A DNA stretch of 33,717 bases, from the NCBI RefSeq assembly GCF_946885855.1, contig NZ_CAMPHH010000005.1, forward strand, positions 1 through 33,717, in the 5' to 3' direction. The position numbers and the translations under genes were made by a program. Below are positions 15,771 through 22,137 of this stretch, in pieces (the first letter of the stretch is position 1; each line of letters starts with the position of its first letter). The notes under the pieces are model-generated. The model was not told the DNA's origin and ran no database searches. It was given only the letters and a program-made list of their open reading frames with translations. The stretch comes from an uncultured Actinotalea sp. (GTDB taxonomy: Bacteria > Actinomycetota > Actinomycetes > Actinomycetales > Cellulomonadaceae).

Positions 15771-16565
15771 TCATCTCGCGTCCACGTGGCGACGGGCCGG
15801 TGCCGGCTCGACGTCCTCCCCCGCGAGCAGCGCCCGGTGGAGCTCCCTGGTCGCCGGGGACGGGACGACGCCCACCTGCTCCGCGAGGACCCGGCAGCAC
15901 CGCTCGTAGACCTGCAGGGCGGCGCCGTTCTCACCGAGACCGTGCCGGGCCCGCATGAGGGCCCGGTACGCGCGTTCGCTGCACGGCTCGACCCCCAGGG
16001 CCCGTTCGGCGAACCACGACGCGTCGCGCCACCAGTGGAGGAAGGCAGCCGCGTCGGCCACGTCGACGAGGAGCGACCCGTGGGTCTGCACGAACCAGGC
16101 GCACTCCTGCACCACCCAGTCGACGTCGGTCCGGGGCTCCGGCGCTCCGCCGTACACCGCCTCGGCGCGGCGCGCGGCCGTGACGGCCTGCGCGAGCTCT
16201 CCCGCGACGCAGAACCGCCGCACGTCCCGGACAGCGTCCCGGTACGCCTGGGCGTCCGTCCACACCCCGACGAGCGCCACCGCGTCGAGGTGGCGCCCGA
16301 CGCAGTCGCCGCCGAGCACTCGGCGCGCCCGGCTGGCGGTCGTCCGCAGGCTCGCCAGGGCGTGGGGACGGTCGACGTCGGGCCACAGCGCCCCGACCAG
16401 ATGATCGACGCGGGCGGTCCCTCGGGGACTCAGGGCCAGGAGGCGGACGAGCTCGGCGGTAGCGGACGTCGGCCAGGCCCCGTCCGGCACCGCCGTGCCG
16501 TCCGCCCGATCGACCCGCAGGCGGCCGAGGACCCGGACCGTCGCCTGCTCCGGCGTCGCGACCAC
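15771..16565 (-). CDS. BTAD-domain (SARP-type) transcriptional regulator
   Basis: The 264-residue product has an N-terminal winged-helix region (about 8-100: VRVLGRLRV, then LVRLLALSPRG, LWPD and SLRTTASRARRVL). This is followed by a bacterial transcriptional activator domain (about 105-250) ending YRALMRARHGLGENGAALQVYERC. This is the architecture of small SARP/AfsR-type activators without the NB-ARC ATPase. The start is the GTG at 16565 with GGGAGG 4 nt upstream. It lies 55 bp downstream of the CopD gene on the same strand and could be its last operon member, or autonomous. SARPs often control secondary metabolism, but its target is unknown; the nearest biosynthetic cluster is about 13 kb away. 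Confidence 0.82.
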   Translation of the reverse strand: MVATPEQATVRVLGRLRVDRADGTAVPDGAWPTSATAELVRLLALSPRGTARVDHLVGALWPDVDRPHALASLRTTASRARRVLGGDCVGRHLDAVALVGVWTDAQAYRDAVRDVRRFCVAGELAQAVTAARRAEAVYGGAPEPRTDVDWVVQECAWFVQTHGSLLVDVADAAAFLHWWRDASWFAERALGVEPCSERAYRALMRARHGLGENGAALQVYERCCRVLAEQVGVVPSPATRELHRALLAGEDVEPAPARRHVDAR

Positions 16566-16620
16566 GAGACCTCCCTCGCCCGCGTCGACCGTAGCCCCGC
16601 GACGACAAGGGATGTCCGAT

Positions 16621-18516
16621 TCACCCCATTTCTCGGGGATCGTCGTCGCACGGACGGACCATGGTCATCGACCACCGGTCCCGCGGCACCCGGCGGAGGG
16701 AGCGGGCGGCGAGCGCCGCGATCAGGGCCCCACCGAGGAGCGCCGTGCCGTCGCGCGCCGCCGCACCCCCGAGGACGATGCCGAGGCCGTCCCCACCCGA
16801 CAGGTGTCCCGCGAGCCGCGGGACCAGGGCTGCCACGCCGAGGACACCCGTCAGTGTCGCCAGTGCTTCGAGGTCGGCCACCCTGGCCGAAAGGGGCCGC
16901 CCGCGCGCCAGCTGACGCGTCCCGAGCAGGATGCCGGCCAGGAGGCCGAGCCCGGGGACGAGCAGATGGGCGGGGGGTGGCAGGCCCTCCAGGAGTCCGG
17001 GTGGCCGGGCGGCGGCCAGCACCGCGAGCACGAGCACCGCGCAGGTCGTCACGGCACCAGGCACCCACGGCCCGTCCGCCGGCGCCGCCGTCGGGCCCGT
17101 CCTTCCCGGCGGCGCCACGGCAAGGCCGACGGCGGGTCCGATCCGCACGAGGGCGACGGCCAGGAGCACGGGCAGGACGACGGCGAGCAGCACGGTCCGG
17201 GGGACCGCCACCGCCGAGGGTAGACCCGCGGCCAGGACCCCGACGTGAACGACGACGACCGCGACGACGAGGTGCTGCGCGCGGGCCGGGAACGACGACG
17301 GCTCCCCTGCCCTGGCCCTCGGAGGCCGGACGCCACCGCTGCGCAGGGCCGCCACGCCGGCGAGCACGGTGACCACGACCGCGGCGAGCAGGAGCGGGTC
17401 GGGCCGCCATCCGAGGACGGCCGGGAGGACGGGCAGGACGTCGCCGGCCCCGGCTTGCGGGGTGCGGGCGAGTGCGGTCGCGACACCGGCCGCGGCGGCC
17501 ATGACCAGCAGCTCGACCACCACGAGCCGGACGAAGGGACCTGCGCCGCCCTGGGCCAGCTGCGGCAGCGTCCGCCGCCGGTGCGCCGCACCGCAGGCGA
17601 CGAGGACCACGAGCAGAGCGGCCTTCGCCAGCAGCAGACCGGCGTAGGGCGAGGACCACGCCGACCCCGGCGGTCCGAGCGCGGCGACGGCCGCGACCGC
17701 CCCGCTGAGCCCGAGCGCCACCACGCACCCGAGCGCGACCGGACTGAACCGCCGCGCGGCCACCGGAAGGACCGGGGATCCCGGGCGGACCAGCAGGACG
17801 AGCCCCGCAAGACCCCCGACCCAGAGGGCCGCCGCGAGCACGTGGACGACCAGGGCGCCGGTCGTGCCCGCATGGTCCGGCATGGTGGCGGCGTGCCCCG
17901 AGTAGACCGGCACGACCAGGGCGACCAGTGCGAGGCCCAGGGCCACGATCCCAGCCCGTCCGGCGCCCGCCAGCGCGAGCACCCCGACCGCCAGGGCGCC
18001 GGACACGAGCCACGTGCGGGTGGGGCCGAGAGTCCACGCCGTGGCCAGGACCTCCCCGGGTCGCAGCCCGCCCAGGGGGATCGCCGCGATCTCGTGCACG
18101 CTGAGGACCGCCAGCGCTCCGGCGGCCGCCGCCCACGACGCCCCGAGGACCCGGACACCGGCGACCCCGCTGCGGATCCCGGGGGTCAGCACCGTGCGCG
18201 TGAGCAGGAGCCCGACGACGAGGACGCCGGTCACCGTGGTGGCCAGGCGCAGCACGGGTGCCACCCCGGCGACGGACGCACCGGCGTCGGGCAGGCCGTC
18301 GGTCGCAGCGGGCTCGAGGCCGGCCGCCGCGCCGTCGGCCGCGATCACCGCCAGGACGGCGACGCCCGCGCACGCGAGGGCGACGGCGAGGACGGCGCGT
18401 CGGCGGTGCCGACCGGGCACCCCCTGGTGGGACCGGACACCCGCCGGCGCGCCCAGGACCGGCGCCGCGGCACGAGGCGACCTGCCGGACTGCGCCGCGG
18501 GGACGGTGGCGGTCAT
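16621..18516 (-). CDS. CopD-type copper transport/resistance membrane protein with CtaG-like C-terminal half
   Basis: Very hydrophobic 631-residue protein with roughly fifteen or more predicted membrane helices. The first half resembles CopD (YcnJ-type), with the HAATMPDHAG...VVHVLAAALWVGGLAGL segment near residues 205-235 that carries the conserved histidines and tryptophan. The second half (after about 370) sits where many actinobacteria have a fused CtaG cytochrome-oxidase assembly domain, but the histidine-rich HMxxHML-type motif I would expect is not evident. I chose the ATG at 18516 because it overlaps the multicopper oxidase stop (ATGA). This indicates coupled expression and a role in copper delivery or homeostasis with that enzyme. 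CopD identity is moderately sure; a CtaG function is doubtful. Confidence 0.75.
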   Translation of the reverse strand: MTATVPAAQSGRSPRAAAPVLGAPAGVRSHQGVPGRHRRRAVLAVALACAGVAVLAVIAADGAAAGLEPAATDGLPDAGASVAGVAPVLRLATTVTGVLVVGLLLTRTVLTPGIRSGVAGVRVLGASWAAAAGALAVLSVHEIAAIPLGGLRPGEVLATAWTLGPTRTWLVSGALAVGVLALAGAGRAGIVALGLALVALVVPVYSGHAATMPDHAGTTGALVVHVLAAALWVGGLAGLVLLVRPGSPVLPVAARRFSPVALGCVVALGLSGAVAAVAALGPPGSAWSSPYAGLLLAKAALLVVLVACGAAHRRRTLPQLAQGGAGPFVRLVVVELLVMAAAAGVATALARTPQAGAGDVLPVLPAVLGWRPDPLLLAAVVVTVLAGVAALRSGGVRPPRARAGEPSSFPARAQHLVVAVVVVHVGVLAAGLPSAVAVPRTVLLAVVLPVLLAVALVRIGPAVGLAVAPPGRTGPTAAPADGPWVPGAVTTCAVLVLAVLAAARPPGLLEGLPPPAHLLVPGLGLLAGILLGTRQLARGRPLSARVADLEALATLTGVLGVAALVPRLAGHLSGGDGLGIVLGGAAARDGTALLGGALIAALAARSLRRVPRDRWSMTMVRPCDDDPREMG

Positions 18517-20177
18517 GTCCCGGCCGGGAAGGACGGCTCCCACGTCGGGCTGTCCGGCCGCAGGTAGTCCCGGACGGCCGGCGCCGCGAGGATCGGGTCG
18601 TTCGGGTCCGCGCCGACCTCGTTCGCGCCGACCCGGAACTGGGTCATCATGTCGAAGTCCTCGTGCGGCAGGTTGTGGCAGTGGACCATGTACCGGCCGC
18701 CCGAGCTGCCCTTCGGCACGGTGAACTTCACGAGGATGTTCACGATGTCGTCCTCACCGACGTACACCGTGTCCTTCGCCCCGAGCTCCCACGGGTGCGG
18801 CAGGTTGCCGGGCGTGCTGCGCCGCCACAGCACGCGGAAGTCGGCGAGGTGGAGGTGCATCGGGTGGAACCACCCACCCGACTTGTTCTCGATCTCCCAG
18901 AGCTGGACCTCACCGATCTGCGCGTCGGTCAGCACCTCGCGGTAGCCGCTGGTCTTGACCCGGGCCCAGGTCAGGCCGCCGATGCTGAACTCGTTCGTGA
19001 CGTCGTCGTGCTTGAGCGGCACCTCGACCCGCCGCGTCGCCATCTCGGGCGTCAGCGCCAGGACCTCCGCCACCTGCGGGTTGACGTCCAGGGCCGTCGG
19101 GATGCCGTCGTTCGTGCCGTCGAACGCGTCGTCGACGACGAGGAACTGCATGACCTTGTCCGTGTGCCGGTAGTCGACGTTGTTCTCGTTGCTGTCGTTG
19201 AGGAGCGACACCCGCGTCCCGGGCGCGTAGCCGCTGAAGTCGACGAGCACCTCGACCCGCTCCCCCGTCCCCTGCCGGAACCACGCGACCTCCTGCGGGA
19301 CCGGGAGCAGCCCGCCGTCGTTGCCGACGACGACGAACGGCTCGCCCGAGCTGAGCCGGAAGCGGAACGAGCGGGAGATGGCCGCGACGAGGAACCGGAA
19401 CCGATACACCCGGCGCTTGACACGCAGCACCGGCCACGGCACGTGGTTGACGAGGATGACGTCCCCGGAGAGGCCCTTGTGCCCGTCGTCGTCGAAGAGG
19501 AGGCGGCCGTCGGAAGCGAACATGGCGTCCGTGATGGTCAGCGGGACGTCGAACTCGCCCTGCGGCAGCTGGCCGCGCTCGTAGTCGTCCTTGACGTGGA
19601 AGTGACCGGCGAGCCCGGAGTAGACGTTCGTGGCCGTCCGGTGGGCGCTGTGGTCGTGGTACCAGATGCTGCGCGCACCCTGGTCGCACGGGTAGTGGAA
19701 CTGCTTGGACGACTGCACCGGGATGGCGTCGTCGGCGTACCCGTCGTACTGGGGTTCCGACCGGGACCCGTGCAGGTGCATCACGGTCGAGAGCGGGTAG
19801 CCGTACTGCGGGTGCGCCAGCGGCATCTTGTTACGGACGCGCAGCTCGACCCGGGTGCCGTCGTCCACGACGATCGTCGGCGCCGGCGACACGCCCGCGT
19901 ACGTGAGGACCGGGGTGGTCAGGCGCGGGAGGATCCGCGCCGTCCCCGCCGTCGCGGTGAGGCTGAACCGCGCCACCGGGCCCTCGGCGTCGACTCCGGT
20001 CGAGAAGGGCCTGAGGACCTGCGGCCGGCGGAACGCGGCCGCGAAGACCGCGGGGAAGTCCCGGCTGCTCAGCCTGCTCGCGCTCTTGGAGAGCGCCGTC
20101 TCCGGCAGCGGCGTCGCCAGGACTCCCGCGCCGACCGCCCCCAGCAGTCCCAGCTTGAGCACGTCACGTCGTTCCAT
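18513..20177 (-). CDS. Multicopper oxidase (CotA/CueO/bilirubin-oxidase type)
   Basis: Secreted blue copper oxidase of 554 residues. It begins with a twin-arginine signal (ERRDVLKLGL then a hydrophobic run to about residue 22), so export folded by Tat is expected. All four copper-ligand motifs are present: HLHGS (about 133), WYHDHSAH (about 172), HPMHLHL (about 437) and HCHNLPHEDFDM (about 497). The last supplies the type 1 Cys, His and axial Met. The family couples oxidation of phenols, bilirubin or Cu(I) to reduction of O2 to water. The ATG at 20177 follows GGGGAGG. It overlaps the CopD gene, which favours a copper-handling role, but laccase-like activity is equally possible. It is divergent from a signal peptidase gene. 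Confidence 0.93.
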   Translation of the reverse strand: MERRDVLKLGLLGAVGAGVLATPLPETALSKSASRLSSRDFPAVFAAAFRRPQVLRPFSTGVDAEGPVARFSLTATAGTARILPRLTTPVLTYAGVSPAPTIVVDDGTRVELRVRNKMPLAHPQYGYPLSTVMHLHGSRSEPQYDGYADDAIPVQSSKQFHYPCDQGARSIWYHDHSAHRTATNVYSGLAGHFHVKDDYERGQLPQGEFDVPLTITDAMFASDGRLLFDDDGHKGLSGDVILVNHVPWPVLRVKRRVYRFRFLVAAISRSFRFRLSSGEPFVVVGNDGGLLPVPQEVAWFRQGTGERVEVLVDFSGYAPGTRVSLLNDSNENNVDYRHTDKVMQFLVVDDAFDGTNDGIPTALDVNPQVAEVLALTPEMATRRVEVPLKHDDVTNEFSIGGLTWARVKTSGYREVLTDAQIGEVQLWEIENKSGGWFHPMHLHLADFRVLWRRSTPGNLPHPWELGAKDTVYVGEDDIVNILVKFTVPKGSSGGRYMVHCHNLPHEDFDMMTQFRVGANEVGADPNDPILAAPAVRDYLRPDSPTWEPSFPAGT

Positions 20178-20303
20178 CGAGGTCCTCCCCTCGCGCCGCC
20201 CAGGTGCCGGGACCTGCCTGCCGCAGGACCCGCGGACGCCGACCTCTCCGAGCGTGGGGCGGAAGCGTGACAGGGCCGCAACACGCCGACCGGTCCGGGC
20301 CGT

Positions 20304-20319
20304 GTCACGTCCCTGTGAC
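20304..20319. promoter_or_regulatory. Inverted repeat in multicopper oxidase / lepB divergent promoter
   Basis: GTCAC-N6-GTGAC lies in the 165-bp divergent region, 24 bp before the lepB-like start and about 130 bp before the oxidase start. It could be an operator. It does not match the copper-sensor boxes I know (CsoR, CueR or CopY types). Confidence 0.3.
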
Positions 20320-20342
20320 GTCCCGGGTGTCCCCTGGGTGCC

Positions 20343-20870
20343 GTGGCCCGGACCGTCGCAGCCGTCACCCGGCCGTCAGCGACCCGTCGCCCGACGCGCC
20401 GACGTCGCGGCGCGACGAGCGCGGTCCTGGTCGCCCTCGTCCTCCTCACCGCGGCCACGGTCCGGGCGACCCTCGTCGTGCCTGTACGCGTCGCGGGCGA
20501 GAGCATGGCGCCGACTGTGCCGGACGGCGCCGTGGTCTGGGTCTGGCGCCCCGATGACAGCGCGGCCGAGCTCGCCCGCGGTGATCTCGTCGTCCTGCGG
20601 GACCCGACGGGCGCGTTGGCGCTCAAGCGGGTCGTGGGGCTGCCGGGCGAGCACGTGGGCGTCCTCGACGCCGTGGTCCACCTCGACGGGACCGCCCTGC
20701 TCGAGCCGTACGCCGTCCTGGACGGCGTCGACGGTCTCCACACGGCGCAGGTCGAGGTGCCGCCGGGCCACGTGTTCGTGCTCGGCGACAACCGCGGGCC
20801 GTCGGTGGACTCCCTCACGTACGGCACCGTGGCCGAGGATCGTCTGGTCGGGCGCGTCCTCGGCGGCTGA
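20343..20870 (+). CDS. lepB: Signal peptidase I (S26A)
   Basis: Membrane serine protease of 175 residues that cleaves signal peptides from exported proteins. A single N-terminal membrane helix (about 24-43) is followed by the catalytic Ser54 in GESMAPTV and the general-base Lys95 in ALKRVVGLPGE. The box E motif VFVLGDNR...SVDS is near residue 140. This is shorter than the usual actinobacterial LepB, with no large insert. The start is taken at the GTG at 20343, without a clear ribosome site, so it may be leaderless or begin slightly later. It is probably an accessory paralogue, since housekeeping lepB usually lies near rplS. It is divergent from the Tat-exported oxidase. Confidence 0.88.
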   Translation: MARTVAAVTRPSATRRPTRRRRGATSAVLVALVLLTAATVRATLVVPVRVAGESMAPTVPDGAVVWVWRPDDSAAELARGDLVVLRDPTGALALKRVVGLPGEHVGVLDAVVHLDGTALLEPYAVLDGVDGLHTAQVEVPPGHVFVLGDNRGPSVDSLTYGTVAEDRLVGRVLGG

Positions 20871-20941
20871 GGGTCGGCGACGGGCTGTCCCCGGTGCCGC
20901 GTCGACCGGGCGGCATGATCGCTGAGCCGTTCGGATGACTT

Positions 20942-20973
20942 TCACCCGGGTGATCATCGCGCGGCACCATACT
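20942..20973 (+). promoter_or_regulatory. Palindrome plus candidate -10 upstream of SpeD-like operon
   Basis: TCACCCGGGTGA (20942-20953) is a perfect 12-bp palindrome. It is followed 14 bp later by CATACT (20968-20973), a plausible -10 about 50 nt before the GTG start. The palindrome covers the expected -35 position, so it is well placed as a regulator site. The leader then ends in GGAGA 4 nt before the GTG. Confidence 0.45.
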
Positions 20974-21024
20974 GGCCGGTCAGGGGACCAGTGAGCGGTT
21001 CCCACCGAACCGGACGGAGACCTC

Positions 21025-21366
21025 GTGCGAGACCTGGCCCCGGAGATCTGCCGACAGCGCGTCGTGGTGGAGGGTCTGTGCACCGAGCCGATCGGTGAGC
21101 AGTCCATCAAGGGCTACCTCTCGGAGCTGTCCAAGGCGATCGACATGATCACCCTCCTCGAGCCGGTCACGCACCAGTCGCCCCTGTACGGGTGGGCGGG
21201 GTGGATCCACTGGGAGACCTCCGGAGCGCACTTCTACGCGTGGGACCAGCCGCGGCTCTTCTTCAGCGTGGACGTCTACGCCTGCAAGCCGTTCTCGGCC
21301 GCGGCGGTCGTCGACCTCACGCGGGAGTGGTTCGGCGCCACCGAGATCGTCCACAAGGAGTTCTGA
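21025..21366 (+). CDS. Divergent S-adenosylmethionine decarboxylase (SpeD)-fold protein
   Basis: The 113-residue protein aligns by eye along its length with the prokaryotic AdoMet decarboxylase family. An N-terminal RQRVVVEGLC strand matches the SpeD GRHLVAEFYxC start. WAGWIHWETSGAHFYAW aligns with the VVVISESHLTIHTW region, and FFSVDVYACKPF with YAAIDLFTCGED. Ser66 sits at the position of the autocleaved, pyruvoyl-forming serine and Cys87 at the conserved cysteine. The residue before the serine is Thr instead of Glu, the next His is Gly, and the second conserved His is Tyr. Processing and substrate are therefore uncertain: it could be an active decarboxylase of another substrate or a non-catalytic relative. 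The start is the GTG at 21025. Its stop overlaps the next ATG (TGATG). Confidence 0.62.
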   Translation: MRDLAPEICRQRVVVEGLCTEPIGEQSIKGYLSELSKAIDMITLLEPVTHQSPLYGWAGWIHWETSGAHFYAWDQPRLFFSVDVYACKPFSAAAVVDLTREWFGATEIVHKEF

Positions 21367-22106
21367 TGGCGCAGGTCCTGCGGCTGCACTTCGACGTGAC
21401 CGGGGACCTCCTCGCGGCAGCGCGCGACTGCGAGGCCGAGGTCTTCCTGCGCTGGTACGGGAACACGCGGGAGCAGCTGGCCGACGAGTACGGCCCGTAC
21501 GAGGACGCCACCTCGTTCCTGTGCGTCGCCGACGAGTACGGCGACGTCCTCGCCGCCGCACGCCTCCTCGCGCCCGGGGGGGCCGCCGGGCTCAAGACGC
21601 TCGTGGACGTCGGCAGGGCGCCGTGGGGCGTCGACGGCGTCCGCTCGGTCCTCGCCACGGGCGCCGACCTCGCGACCACGTGGGACGTCGCGACGCTGGG
21701 CGTGCGGGAGCAGCGGCGGGACACGGCCCGCCTGGCCCTCGCGCTCTACCACGGCATCGCCAACGTGAGCCGGGCGAACGCGATGAGCGCCTTCGTGGCC
21801 GTTCTCGACAACCGCGTCCGCCGGCTCCTGGACTCCGTGGGCGTCGTGTGCCGGCCCCTGCCGGGGACGACGGGCGCCCCGTACCTCGGCTCGCCCGAGA
21901 GCACGCCGGTCTACGTGCTGCCGACCTCGGTCTTCGACCACCAGCGCCGGACGATGCCGGACGCCTTCCGCCTCGTGACGCTGGGGCAGGGCCTCGACGG
22001 CATCGCGGTGCCCGATCTCGAGGAGTTCCGCTACCACCGCTTCGCCGACCCGGACCTCGTCCGGTGGCCGGCGGACGAGGCCCTCGGCCTGCCTCTCACC
22101 GTCTGA
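21366..22106 (+). CDS. LuxI/FeeM-like acyltransferase (GNAT fold, autoinducer-synthase-like)
   Basis: The 246-residue protein resembles N-acyl amino acid and acyl-homoserine-lactone synthases. An EVFLRWYGNTREQLADEYG stretch (about 23-41) is followed by PYEDATSFLCVADEYGDVL and an RLL end strand, then WDVATLGVR (about 107) aligned with the WExSRFxV core of LuxI. The RVRRLLDSVGVVCRPLPG segment (about 157-175) matches the ...RIGWPCRRLG region. The LuxI-like Glu is Asp here and the Arg is Thr, so the acceptor probably differs. The ATG at 21366 overlaps the SpeD-like stop by one base, showing strict co-translation. The family joins an acyl group (ACP or CoA) to an amine such as SAM or an amino acid; the true substrate is unknown. 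Confidence 0.6.
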   Translation: MAQVLRLHFDVTGDLLAAARDCEAEVFLRWYGNTREQLADEYGPYEDATSFLCVADEYGDVLAAARLLAPGGAAGLKTLVDVGRAPWGVDGVRSVLATGADLATTWDVATLGVREQRRDTARLALALYHGIANVSRANAMSAFVAVLDNRVRRLLDSVGVVCRPLPGTTGAPYLGSPESTPVYVLPTSVFDHQRRTMPDAFRLVTLGQGLDGIAVPDLEEFRYHRFADPDLVRWPADEALGLPLTV

Positions 22107-22115
22107 GGCGATCCG

Positions 22116-22132
22116 GCCGCACCGGTTGCGGC
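22116..22132. terminator. Small hairpin between convergent genes
   Basis: GCCGCA-CCGGT-TGCGGC forms a 6-bp stem with a 5-nt loop in the 31-bp gap between the acyltransferase and GGDEF-EAL genes. It lacks a T tract and could act weakly in both directions. Confidence 0.35.
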
Positions 22133-22137
22133 GGGGC

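Noticed and set aside
13610..15934. 774-residue minus-strand open frame containing YWDRTSDLFRVREA
   Set aside because: It is antisense to tRNA-Val and to the AGCS symporter; the signature is the known antisense-tRNA artefact. High GC content creates long stop-free shadows.
20304..20319. CRP-type site in the multicopper oxidase promoter
   Set aside because: CRP sites are TGTGA-N6-TCACA; this repeat is GTCAC-N6-GTGAC, the opposite polarity, so no CRP assignment is made.
20941..20955. BldD box (c-di-GMP effector) before the SpeD-like operon
   Set aside because: The BldD consensus as I recall it has a central A/T between CNC and GNG half-sites. This palindrome lacks the central base, so spacing does not fit. 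It is kept only as an unassigned palindrome.
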